NCBI GenBank assembly: GCA_035279385.1
Contig: DATEHZ010000039.1
Span: forward strand, 1 to 43,092
DNA: 43,092 nt
From: DATGJX01 sp035279385
GTDB taxonomy: Bacteria; Vulcanimicrobiota; Vulcanimicrobiia; Vulcanimicrobiales; Vulcanimicrobiaceae
Reading direction: 5' to 3'
The notes beneath the pieces are model-generated. The model saw nothing but the letters and a program-made list of their open reading frames with translations, was not told the origin of the DNA and ran no database searches. Position numbers and translations under genes: made by a program. Positions within the stretch are counted from its first letter, which is position 1; every line of letters starts with the position of its first letter. This document shows, one piece after another, positions 1 through 7,563 of the stretch.

Positions 1-119
1 CGGCTCCGGCCGCGAATCCGACGAGCGCACCCGCGCCCGCGCCCGCACCGACGGCTGCGCCCAAACCGGCGCCGCGTCCGATCCCGCACCCCATCCCGCA
101 TCCGCGGGAAACGCCTTAA
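1..119 (+). CDS. Partial CDS, Pro/Ala-rich C-terminal tail
   Basis: The only open frame that runs to a sensible stop on the plus strand starts at base 3 and ends at the TAA at 117-119. It encodes a tail made almost entirely of Pro, Ala and basic residues (PAPAPAPTAAPKPAPRP, then repeated PIPHP units). Such tails are common as disordered ends or linkers of envelope or secreted proteins, but the body lies outside the window and the function cannot be inferred. Its stop shares the palindrome TTAA (116-119) with the convergent hisA stop, so the two genes overlap by 4 bases. Confidence 0.5.
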   Translation, partial: APAANPTSAPAPAPAPTAAPKPAPRPIPHPIPHPRETP

Positions 120-835
120 CGCAGCGCGTCGATTGCCTCGCGCAGCTCCAGGGTGCCTTCGTACAACGCGCGCCCGATAACGCACGCGTCGACGTTCGGC
201 GGCGCCGCTTTGCGCAACGCGCGCAGATCGTCGACCGTGCTCGCGCCGCCGCTGGCCGTTATGCGAATGCCCGCAAGCGATGCGACGTGCCGCAGGGCGT
301 CGATGTCGTAGCCCTGGCCCGTTCCGTCGCGCGCGATCTCCGTCGAAACGATGCGCTGCACGCCCCACCCTGCGACGCGCTGCACGAGCGCATCGCGATC
401 GACGTTCGTGCCTGCCTGCCAGCCGCGAACCTTGACGACGCCGCCCCGCGCGTCGATTCCGGCGAACACACGATCGCCGAGTTCGTGAATAATGTTGCGT
501 GCCGTGCGCTCGTCTTCGACGAGCAGCGTGCCGAGAATGACGTACGATGCACCGGCTTGCAAGCGCGCCTGCGCGTGGGCGAGCGTGCGAATTCCTCCGC
601 CGGTCTGCACCGGTACCTCCACGGCGCGGCAAATGTTCGCGATGGCTTGCTCGTTTTCGCCCGAACCGAACGCGCCGTCCAAATCGATGACGTGCAGTTG
701 CTGTGCGCCCTCGGCAACAAACGAGTTCGCCCGCTGCACCGGGTCCGTATCGTACGTCTTCTCACGAGCCGGGTCGCCCTGCTGCATGCGCACGCACTTT
801 CCGCCGCGCAAGTCGATTGCCGGAATTACGATCAT
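116..835 (-). CDS. hisA: HisA, ProFAR isomerase
   Basis: Phosphoribosylformimino-5-aminoimidazole carboxamide ribotide isomerase, a cytoplasmic (beta/alpha)8 enzyme carrying out the Amadori isomerisation in histidine biosynthesis. The 239-aa product has the expected length. The N-terminus MIVIPAIDLRGGKCVR carries the general base Asp8, the second catalytic Asp is Asp128 (GIDARGG), and the C-terminal phosphate-binding loops are ASGGAST (194-200) and VIGRALYEG (219-227). The ATG at 835 is chosen because it overlaps the hisH stop by 4 bases (832-835, ATGA) and starts exactly at the family N-terminus; the longer open frame upstream is antisense-free shadow inside hisH. It is the last gene of gltA-hisB-hisH-hisA. 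hisF, the usual neighbour, is not in the window. Confidence 0.96.
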   Translation of the reverse strand: MIVIPAIDLRGGKCVRMQQGDPAREKTYDTDPVQRANSFVAEGAQQLHVIDLDGAFGSGENEQAIANICRAVEVPVQTGGGIRTLAHAQARLQAGASYVILGTLLVEDERTARNIIHELGDRVFAGIDARGGVVKVRGWQAGTNVDRDALVQRVAGWGVQRIVSTEIARDGTGQGYDIDALRHVASLAGIRITASGGASTVDDLRALRKAAPPNVDACVIGRALYEGTLELREAIDALR

Positions 836-1443
836 GTTGCCGCCTCCCCTGATAAGCGAAGAAAATTGTCGAGCAGCCGCGCGCCGGTGCGCTGGCTCTT
901 CTCCGGATGAAATTGCGTACCCATCACGTTCCCGCGCGCGACGATCGCGCAGAAACGCTCGCCGTGCGTGCACGCCGCGGCGGTGTCCGGCCCGACGGGT
1001 GCGCGATACGAGTGCAGGAAATACGCATACGCCTGCGCGCCGACGTCTTGCACGAACGGATGATTGGACGTCAGCTCCAGCTCGTTCCAGCCCATGTGCG
1101 GAACGCGCGGCGCGCCGGCGAACCGTGAGACGTGCCCCGGGACGATGCCCAGGCCCGGCGTGTGACCGAATTCATCGCTGTCCTCGAACAAAATCTGCAT
1201 GCCGACGCAAATGCCCAGAAACGGTTTGCCGGCTTTTACGTGCCGGACGATCGCACGATCCAGGCGACGATCTCGCAACGCCTGCATCGTTGCCCCGAAT
1301 GCGCCGTCGCCGGGCAGCACCGCGGCATCGGCTCGTTCGATCGATGCGGGATTGTCGGTGATGGCAAAGGGCGCGCCGCGCCGGCGCAGCGCCGCAATCA
1401 GCGACCCGAGATTGCCTCCGCCGTAGTCGATGACTGCGAGCAT
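832..1443 (-). CDS. hisH: HisH, IGP synthase glutaminase subunit
   Basis: Glutamine amidotransferase subunit of imidazole glycerol phosphate synthase. It releases ammonia from glutamine for the HisF cyclase. The 203-aa class I amidotransferase has the full triad: Cys79 in LGICVGMQ, and His179 and Glu181 in GTQFHPEKS. The start MLAVIDYGGGNLGSL matches the family N-terminus. hisB ends 7 bases upstream (stop 1451-1453) and hisA overlaps its stop by 4 bases, so the three genes are very likely translated from one message. The partner HisF must be encoded elsewhere. Confidence 0.96.
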   Translation of the reverse strand: MLAVIDYGGGNLGSLIAALRRRGAPFAITDNPASIERADAAVLPGDGAFGATMQALRDRRLDRAIVRHVKAGKPFLGICVGMQILFEDSDEFGHTPGLGIVPGHVSRFAGAPRVPHMGWNELELTSNHPFVQDVGAQAYAYFLHSYRAPVGPDTAAACTHGERFCAIVARGNVMGTQFHPEKSQRTGARLLDNFLRLSGEAAT

Positions 1444-1450
1444 GGGCGCC

Positions 1451-2038
1451 TTATTCGAGCACGCCTTTGGTGGATGGAACGGATTGCTCGGCGGTGCGCG
1501 CTTTGGCCATTGCGAATGCGCGGGCAAAGGCTTTAAACGCGGCCTCGCAGACGTGATGTGCGACGTGCCCGTGCATCTGCGTCAAATGGACGGTGATCTT
1601 CGCATTGTCGGTGACGGCGCGGAAAAACTCGCCGATCATCTCCGTCGGCATCTGCCCCAAATCGTCGCGCAAAAACGAGACCTGAAAATTCAAATAGGGC
1701 CGTCCCGAAATATCCACTGCCGCGGAGATCAGGGCCTCGTCGAGCGGCACCATGATCGAGCCGAAGCGTGCGATGCCGCGCTTCTCGCCCAGCGCATCGG
1801 CGATCGCCTTGCCGAGCGCGATACCGACGTCCTCGATGACGTGGTGGTTGTCCATGCCGTCGCCGCTGGCGCGCACGAATAGCCCGCATCCGCCGTGTTT
1901 GGCGAACGCTTCGAGCATGTGATCGAGAAAATCGATCGACGTCGCGATCTCGACCGGTCCGCCGTCGAGATCGATCGTCAATTCAACGGACGTTTCGCTC
2001 GTCGTCCGCGCGATCGCGCCGGCGCGCCGCTCGGTCAT
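1451..2038 (-). CDS. hisB: HisB, imidazoleglycerol-phosphate dehydratase
   Basis: Monofunctional imidazoleglycerol-phosphate dehydratase (195 aa), without the phosphatase domain found in the enterobacterial fusion. It dehydrates IGP to imidazole acetol phosphate. The Mn-binding motifs are present: FLDHMLEAFAKHG (37-49), DNHHVIEDVG (63-72) and HVAHHVCEAAFKA (158-170). The ATG at 2038 overlaps the citrate synthase stop (TGA, 2035-2037) in an ATGA junction. This implies coupling of histidine-pathway translation to that of the TCA-cycle enzyme. Confidence 0.95.
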   Translation of the reverse strand: MTERRAGAIARTTSETSVELTIDLDGGPVEIATSIDFLDHMLEAFAKHGGCGLFVRASGDGMDNHHVIEDVGIALGKAIADALGEKRGIARFGSIMVPLDEALISAAVDISGRPYLNFQVSFLRDDLGQMPTEMIGEFFRAVTDNAKITVHLTQMHGHVAHHVCEAAFKAFARAFAMAKARTAEQSVPSTKGVLE

Positions 2039-3213
2039 GCGCCTCGCGGGATGCCGTTGCCGTTGCGCCGTTCGATCGGCTCGAACGGATGCACCGGCGG
2101 TCCGGAATACGTCGCCTGCGGCCGGATGAGCCGGTTGTCGGCAAGTTGCTCGAGAATGTGCGCCGTCCAGCCGGCGATGCGTCCGCACGCGAAGATCGGC
2201 GTGAACTCATCTCCGGGAAATCCGAGGCTGTAAAAGAGCGGAGCGCTGTAGAAGTCGACGTTCGCGTAAATGCGCTTGTCGGGTTTGGTTTCTTGCAGCA
2301 CTTTGTTTGAGGCATCTTCGAGCGCGCGAGCGATCTGATACCATTTGGGATCGGTAATTTCGCTGAGTTTTTTCGCGACCAGTTCCAAGTGCTGTGCCCG
2401 CGGATCGCGCACTTTGTATTCGCGGTGGCCCATGCCCATGATGCGCTCGCCGCGCGCGAGCACTTCGCGCACGTACGTTTCGGCGCGTTCGGGTTTACCG
2501 ATCTCGAGCAGCACGCGGCCGACCGCGCTCGCCGCGCCCCCGTGCGCTTCGCCCTGCAGCGTCGAAATCGCGGCGGTCACCGCGGCATACAGATCGGCTT
2601 TGGTCGATGCCGTCACGCGGCCCGAAAACGTCGAGGCATTGTACGAATGATCGGCGAGCAGGACGAGATACGTGTCCATCGCGTCTTCGGCGATCTCGCT
2701 CGGTACTTGCCCGCGGCACATGTAGAGAAAATTTGCCGCCTGCGAAAGATCGGTGCGCGGCTCGATCGGATCCAGGCCGCGGCGTATGCGATCCCACATC
2801 GCGACGACGGTCGGCACTTTCGCGATCAGTTCGACCGCGGTATGCACGTCGGAAAGATGCGCGCCCTTGGGATCGACTTCGACGAAAAGCGCGAGCCCCG
2901 AAACGATGGTGCGCAGCACGTCCATCGGCCACGCGTTTTTGGGAGCGCGCTCCATCGCGTTGATGAGCGGCTCGGGAATCATGCGATGGGCGCCGAGTTC
3001 TTTCTTGAGCGCCGCGAGCTGCGTGCCCGTCGGGAGCGAGCCGTAGAGCAGCAGGTGGACGACTTCTTCGAAGCATGCGTTCGGGGCGAGGTCGTGGATG
3101 TCGTATCCACGGTAGGTCAGGCGGCCTTCCTTACCCTCGACGTTGCTCAGCAGCGTGCTTCCGACGACGACGCCTTCGAGCCCGCGATCGACGATGATTC
3201 CAGTGGTAGACAG
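2035..3213 (-). CDS. gltA: Citrate synthase (probable CTG start)
   Basis: Condenses acetyl-CoA and oxaloacetate to citrate. Catalytic residues are all visible: His in LQGEAHGGAAS (about 224), His in MGMGHREYKVRDP (about 263) and Asp in YANVDFYSAP (about 320), plus DHSYNAST (about 189). It is of the compact bacterial type (about 390 aa); a methylcitrate synthase role cannot be excluded. Start choice: the natural N-terminus reads (M)STTGIIVDRGLEGVVVG and its codon is CTG (3213-3211), preceded by GGAGGAA at 3227-3221 with 9-base spacing to GGAGG. The only standard alternative is GTG at 3270, which adds 19 residues of non-conserved-looking sequence behind a weaker AAAGG. The stop overlaps hisB. 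Confidence 0.93.
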   Translation of the reverse strand: MSTTGIIVDRGLEGVVVGSTLLSNVEGKEGRLTYRGYDIHDLAPNACFEEVVHLLLYGSLPTGTQLAALKKELGAHRMIPEPLINAMERAPKNAWPMDVLRTIVSGLALFVEVDPKGAHLSDVHTAVELIAKVPTVVAMWDRIRRGLDPIEPRTDLSQAANFLYMCRGQVPSEIAEDAMDTYLVLLADHSYNASTFSGRVTASTKADLYAAVTAAISTLQGEAHGGAASAVGRVLLEIGKPERAETYVREVLARGERIMGMGHREYKVRDPRAQHLELVAKKLSEITDPKWYQIARALEDASNKVLQETKPDKRIYANVDFYSAPLFYSLGFPGDEFTPIFACGRIAGWTAHILEQLADNRLIRPQATYSGPPVHPFEPIERRNGNGIPRGA

Positions 3214-3217
3214 TGTA

Positions 3218-3261
3218 GGGTTCCTCCGACCCGAAGTCTTACCCGCGCCTTCCTGGAACCC
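3218..3261 (-). promoter_or_regulatory. Inverted repeat around the gltA ribosome-binding site
   Basis: On the minus strand GGGTTCC (3261-3255) is followed 30 bases later by its exact complement GGAACCC (3224-3218). The second arm overlaps the last bases of the GGAGGAA Shine-Dalgarno used for the proposed CTG start of gltA. In the mRNA this could partly mask the ribosome site. Seven base pairs with a 30-base loop is modest, so this is only a possibility. Confidence 0.3.
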
Positions 3262-3286
3262 TTTGCCCACAACGGCCTTTCGGCAT

Positions 3287-4228
3287 CTAGAGCGGCGCGT
3301 CGGCCAAATGCGAACCGTATTGTTTGGGATCGAAATACCAGGCCGGGAGCGACGCCGGGAAGGTGATGTCCTTGAAATCGATGACCAGGCTGTCGGCATC
3401 GCCGGTTTCGTCGCCGAAGTCCGAAATCTCCTGATACTCGTTGCCCACGCGTTCCCGGCGCGGCAGCACCACCGCGTCGATATGCGTGATCACGACGTAG
3501 CCGTCGAGATATCCGAGCGTATACGTCACCTTCATCGGATACGTGTGGCCCTGTTCGACGAACATGCGGTCGTGCGCGATGATCTTCTTGAGGATGTAGG
3601 AGTTTTTGTCGACCCAGATCTCGCGCAGCACGTTGCGTTCCGGATCGCGGCGCGGCTGCAGCACCAAATGCAGCTCGCTGCCCTCGACCGTGATTTTCGG
3701 TACGTTATAGTCCGACTCGCCGATCGCAACGACCGATCCGATCGTCTTGAGCGGTTCGCTCGTCGGCTCGGGCGTCGGCACGACGTCGATCGGCTGCGGA
3801 TGCGCGGGCTCGAAGAGATCGGCGGTCGGCGGCCCGGGATCGCGCGGCTGATTGAGCGCCGGACGATCGAAGGTCATGTCGCCGTCGTAATCGTCGCGGA
3901 AGACTTTGCGCATGAGCGCGGCGCGATCGGTGTTGCGCACCCAGTAATGCACGGTGTAGGTGCCCAGCGGATCGACGTAGCCGTAATTCGTGTCTTCTTT
4001 GCGGACCAGCGTGTAGGTTTCGTAGAGCGGGGGCGGACGGCGCATACGGTAGACGCGGCGAATCACGCCGAGCACGCGCACGGGCGTGAGCGTATTGTAC
4101 GCGGGAAGCGTAAGCTGCGGATCGGCAGCGGCCGCAGTGGGATGCGCAGTGCCGAAGAACGCGAGCACCAAAGCGGCGCACGCGACGATGGCAAACCCCG
4201 CACGAGCAAAGAGTGAAGGTGCTTTCAT
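3287..4228 (-). CDS. Exported protein of unknown function, possibly LolA-like
   Basis: A 313-aa protein with a clear signal peptide (MKAPSLFARAGFAIVACAAL, hydrophobic to about residue 33, cleavage near TAAAADPQ). The start ATG at 4228 has AGAGG seven bases upstream. The middle is Pro-rich (VVPTPEPTSEPLKT). The C-terminal half has alternating strand-like segments such as REIWVDKNSYILKKII and VTYTLGYLDGYVVITHI, recalling the lipoprotein-carrier (LolA/MucB) fold, where a strand predicts the effect of a wild-type substrate scaffold. I do not recognise the family with certainty. It sits between the end of the mur operon (ddl, 73 bases upstream) and gltA, on the same strand. It occupies the place where ftsQ is usually found, but shows no POTRA or FtsQ similarity and is not an FtsQ by sequence. 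Confidence 0.75.
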   Translation of the reverse strand: MKAPSLFARAGFAIVACAALVLAFFGTAHPTAAAADPQLTLPAYNTLTPVRVLGVIRRVYRMRRPPPLYETYTLVRKEDTNYGYVDPLGTYTVHYWVRNTDRAALMRKVFRDDYDGDMTFDRPALNQPRDPGPPTADLFEPAHPQPIDVVPTPEPTSEPLKTIGSVVAIGESDYNVPKITVEGSELHLVLQPRRDPERNVLREIWVDKNSYILKKIIAHDRMFVEQGHTYPMKVTYTLGYLDGYVVITHIDAVVLPRRERVGNEYQEISDFGDETGDADSLVIDFKDITFPASLPAWYFDPKQYGSHLADAPL

Positions 4229-4274
4229 GACGTAACCTCTACAACGTCGACTGCACGGACAACGTTGCGCGGAC

Positions 4275-4301
4275 GGCGGCGGTGACGCCTTTAGCGCCGC
4301 C
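4275..4301 (-). terminator. Weak GC hairpin after ddl
   Basis: Directly after the ddl stop codon (4302-4304) the minus strand reads GGCGGCG (4301-4295), a 13-base loop, then CGCCGCC (4281-4275), a perfect 7-bp GC stem. There is no T-tract after it, so this is at best a weak or attenuating terminator separating the mur operon from the exported-protein gene. Confidence 0.3.
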
Positions 4302-5249
4302 CTACCGCGCGAGAACCCGCTCGCCCGCTCTGGAAAGTGCGTAGCCGACGAGGCGCTCGACCAGCGCCTGATACGAAATACCGACGGCCGCACAGGCGTC
4401 GGGGAGAATGCTGGTCGGCGTGAGCCCCGGGAGCGTGTTGATCTCCAAAATGTACGGGCGGCCTTCTTTGCTCACGATAAAATCCGTGCGCGAGTAGTCT
4501 CGCAGCCCGACGAGGCGGTGCACCGAGAGGGCCAGCATTTGCAGGCGCGCCGCCAAGTCGCCGTCGATGCGCGCCGGCACGATGTGCGTGCTGCCGCCCG
4601 CGGCATACTTGGCTTCGTAGGTGTAAAATTCGTCGCGGTTCGGCACGATCTCGACGACGGGCAACGCTTCTTCGCCGAGCACGCCGCACGTGAACTCCCG
4701 TCCGGGAATGAATTCCTCGGCGAGAATCTCCGCGTATTTTTGCGCGGCGTCGATCATCGCTTGCGTCCACTGCTCGTGCGTGCGCACGATGTTCACCCCG
4801 GCGCTGCTGCCTTCGAAACGCGGTTTGATGACGAGCGGAAGATCGAGCGAGCCCGGTAAGAGCGGCAGCGTGCCGCCGGAAAGATCGAAGAGATCCCAGG
4901 CAGCCGTGGGCAGCCCTTCGGCGGCGCAAAGTTTCTTCGTGAGATGCTTGTCCATCGCCAGCGCGCACGGCTCGACGCCGCTGCCGGTATACGGAATCGC
5001 CAGATAATCCAAGATGCCTTGAATCTGACCGTCCTCGCCGCCGGGCCCGTGCAGCGCGTTGAAGACGACGTCCGGAGCCAGTTCGCGAATCGCGTCGACG
5101 AAACGCGCGTCATAATCGAGCGACTGCGCGTCGTAGCCGAGTTCGCAGAGCGCGCGCATCACGCCCGATCCGGTTTGAATCGAGATCTCGCGTTCCGCGC
5201 TCGTGCCGCCCATGACGACGGCAACTTTATGAGATTTTCTCGCAGCCAT
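4302..5249 (-). CDS. ddl: D-alanine--D-alanine ligase
   Basis: ATP-grasp enzyme (315 aa) making D-Ala-D-Ala for the peptidoglycan stem peptide. Motifs in order: GGTSAERE (14-21), HGPGGEDG (67-74), the ATP-grasp loop VIKPRFEGSSAGV (140-152), YSRTDF (252-257) and the metal-binding ILEINTLPGLT (267-277). The ATG at 5249 lies 2 bases after the murB stop (5252-5254). This is the last gene of the long mur operon; in many bacteria ddl is followed by ftsQAZ, here it is not. Confidence 0.96.
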   Translation of the reverse strand: MAARKSHKVAVVMGGTSAEREISIQTGSGVMRALCELGYDAQSLDYDARFVDAIRELAPDVVFNALHGPGGEDGQIQGILDYLAIPYTGSGVEPCALAMDKHLTKKLCAAEGLPTAAWDLFDLSGGTLPLLPGSLDLPLVIKPRFEGSSAGVNIVRTHEQWTQAMIDAAQKYAEILAEEFIPGREFTCGVLGEEALPVVEIVPNRDEFYTYEAKYAAGGSTHIVPARIDGDLAARLQMLALSVHRLVGLRDYSRTDFIVSKEGRPYILEINTLPGLTPTSILPDACAAVGISYQALVERLVGYALSRAGERVLAR

Positions 5250-5251
5250 AC

Positions 5252-6202
5252 TCACGAATCTATAAAAACGCCGACCAAATGTACTTCCAACTGCAGCTCC
5301 ACGCCGAATCGTTCGCAGACGGCACGCCGCACGCGTGCCAGCAACGTCGCAACGTCCTTGGCGGAAGCACCGCCCAGGTTGTTGATGAAATTGGCGTGCA
5401 GCGGTGAGACTTCCGCGCCGCCCTCCCGCCATCCCTTAGCCCCGGCCGCTTCGATGAGGCGCGCGGCCCGCTCGCCTTCGGGATTGCGAAAGCACGACCC
5501 GGCGTTGGGCAGCGCGATGGGCTGCGTGTTCTTGCGGCGCACGAGCCGCTGCTGCATCTCCTCGCGAATCGCATGCGGGTCGCCCAGTTCGAATTTCAGC
5601 GTGACGCGCGCGACGATTGCATCGCGCGCGAGCGAGGTGTGACGATAGTAATACTGTACGGTAACGGGATGCGGCTCCGGCTTTGCCGGCGACTGCACCC
5701 ACACTTCGCGAACGAAGTCGCCCATCTCGCGATCGGTTCCCGCGTTCATACGCAGCGAACCGCCCACGCTTCCGGGAATCCCCGCCAGCGAGCCGATGCC
5801 GACGGCGCCGGCGGATGCGGCTTTCGCGGTGAGCAGCGCCATTCCGGCGGATGCGCCCGCGTGCACCACGACCGTGCGGTCGTCGTGCGTGACGACGATG
5901 TTCGCGAATTCGCCCGCCAGACGCAGGACCAGCCCGCGAACGCCGCCGTCGCCGACGAGCAGATTGCTTCCGCTTCCGAGCACGAACCACGGCGTTCTGC
6001 GCTTGCCGCAGAAATGCATGATCCGCGCGAGTTGCGCTTCGCTCTCGACGGTGATCCACGCATCTGCCGGACCGCCGATCTTCCAAGAGGTGTACGGCGC
6101 GAGCGGCTCGTCGAAACGCACGCGGTCGCCGCAGATCTCGAGCAGCTCGGCCCGATCCTCTTCGGTTAGGACACTGTGAAGCGCATCGCCGGCGACGTTC
6201 AT
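5252..6202 (-). CDS. murB: UDP-N-acetylenolpyruvoylglucosamine reductase
   Basis: FAD/NADPH enzyme reducing UDP-GlcNAc-enolpyruvate to UDP-MurNAc. The 316-aa protein shows the FAD-binding segments SWKIGGPA (39-46), VLGSGSNLLVGDGG (74-87) and GIGSLAGIPGSVGGS (135-149). It also carries the catalytic Ser236 in NAGSCFRNP and the C-terminal Glu306 (LEVHLVG). The ATG at 6202 overlaps the murC stop by 4 bases. The open frame extends much further upstream but that part is only a shadow of murC. Confidence 0.96.
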   Translation of the reverse strand: MNVAGDALHSVLTEEDRAELLEICGDRVRFDEPLAPYTSWKIGGPADAWITVESEAQLARIMHFCGKRRTPWFVLGSGSNLLVGDGGVRGLVLRLAGEFANIVVTHDDRTVVVHAGASAGMALLTAKAASAGAVGIGSLAGIPGSVGGSLRMNAGTDREMGDFVREVWVQSPAKPEPHPVTVQYYYRHTSLARDAIVARVTLKFELGDPHAIREEMQQRLVRRKNTQPIALPNAGSCFRNPEGERAARLIEAAGAKGWREGGAEVSPLHANFINNLGGASAKDVATLLARVRRAVCERFGVELQLEVHLVGVFIDS

Positions 6203-7563
6203 GCGAGATCGTGCGCGAGGTCGCGCGCGACCTTCGTGATATTGCCTGCGCCAAGCATGAGCAGCAGGGCGTCCGGCGGCGCCTGCGCCTGCAAGAGGGA
6301 ACGCAGATCGTGCACGTATTTCACGTAGTGCACCGGCGTGCCGCCGGCCTGCAGCGGTTCGCCGATGGTCCGCTCGCTCACGCCTTCGATCGGCGGTTCG
6401 CTGGCCGCATACACCGGCGCCAGATACACTTCGTCCGCCGCGCGCAATGCGTCGACGAATGCCGCGCCTAGATACGCGGTACGCGTATACCGGTGCGGCT
6501 GAAAGGCGACGATCACCGGGCCGCGATGGTACTGTCTGGCAGCGGCGATCGTGGCGCGCACCGCGGTCGGATGGTGTGCGTAGTCGTCGACGACGATCAT
6601 GCGCGGGGTCTTCGCCAAGATCTCGAAGCGACGCCGCACGCCGCGGAACTGCGAGAGCGCCCGCGCGATTTTCACGAACGGCACTTCGAGCGCGCGCCCC
6701 ACGGCGATTGCCGCGAGTGCGTTCTCGATATTGATTGCGCCGGGAACGCCGAGCTGCACGGTACCCAAGCAGACGCCGCCTGCGATAACGTCGAACGTCG
6801 ATCCCAGATTCGCAAAGCGGATGTTCGCGGCGTGCACGTTCGCGTCTTCGGCGATTCCGAACGTCACCGTGCGCGCCTCGCGCAGCGATGCGGCGATCGC
6901 GCGGCTCTGCGGATTGTCGATGCCGACGATGGCCGCGCCGTCCTGCGGCAAACCCGCGAGAAAACGATCGAACGACGCGATGAGTTTGGGCAACTCGGCG
7001 TCCGAGGAGAGATGATCGTTCTCGACGTTCGTGACGACGGCGATCGTGGGTTCGAGCAGCGAAAATGAGCCGTCGGATTCGTCGGCTTCGGTCAGAAACC
7101 ACGGCGCGGACCCGTTATGGGCGTTCGTTCCCGTGTTGACGTCGATGCCCCCCAGCACCAAACTCGCGTCGATGTTTGCCTCGCGCAGGATGGCCGAGGT
7201 CATCGCGGTGGTCGTCGTCTTGCCGTGCGTACCGCAGATCGCGATGCCGCTGCAGCCGTCCATGATCCGGCGCAGCATCTCACCGCGGCGGATAATGGGA
7301 ATGCCTTGCTCCGCGGCACGCCGGTACTCCGGGTTTTCCGCGTCGATTGCCGAGCTCACGACGACGGCCCGCGCACCGTTGACGTTCTTGACGTCGTGAC
7401 CGACGGCGATGCTCGCGCCGAGCTCGCGCAATTCCTCGAGCAGCGGGGATTCGGAAACGTCCGAACCGGTAACGGCTTGCCCGCGCGCGAGCAAAATTCG
7501 CGCGATCGCGCTCATGCCGATGCCGCCGATTCCGATGAAGTGCAGCGTTCCCGTGGTGCTCAT
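6199..7563 (-). CDS. murC: UDP-N-acetylmuramate--L-alanine ligase
   Basis: Mur ligase adding L-Ala to UDP-MurNAc. At 454 aa it has the usual three domains: Rossmann-like UDP domain with FIGIGGIGMSAIAR (9-22), ATPase domain with P-loop CGTHGKTTTT (110-119), and C-terminal domain with the family signature VVDDYAHHPTAVR. Overlaps murG (7560-7563) and murB (6199-6202) by 4 bases each, so translation is probably coupled along the chain. Confidence 0.97.
   Translation of the reverse strand: MSTTGTLHFIGIGGIGMSAIARILLARGQAVTGSDVSESPLLEELRELGASIAVGHDVKNVNGARAVVVSSAIDAENPEYRRAAEQGIPIIRRGEMLRRIMDGCSGIAICGTHGKTTTTAMTSAILREANIDASLVLGGIDVNTGTNAHNGSAPWFLTEADESDGSFSLLEPTIAVVTNVENDHLSSDAELPKLIASFDRFLAGLPQDGAAIVGIDNPQSRAIAASLREARTVTFGIAEDANVHAANIRFANLGSTFDVIAGGVCLGTVQLGVPGAINIENALAAIAVGRALEVPFVKIARALSQFRGVRRRFEILAKTPRMIVVDDYAHHPTAVRATIAAARQYHRGPVIVAFQPHRYTRTAYLGAAFVDALRAADEVYLAPVYAASEPPIEGVSERTIGEPLQAGGTPVHYVKYVHDLRSLLQAQAPPDALLLMLGAGNITKVARDLAHDLA

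Noticed and set aside
2389..3366. Long plus-strand frame opposite citrate synthase
   Set aside because: Antisense shadow of a gene with all catalytic residues visible; no ribosome site or recognisable domain.
3287..4228. Exported protein after ddl as FtsQ
   Set aside because: Position fits, but it has a cleavable signal peptide and no recognisable POTRA/FtsQ sequence, so the name is not justified.
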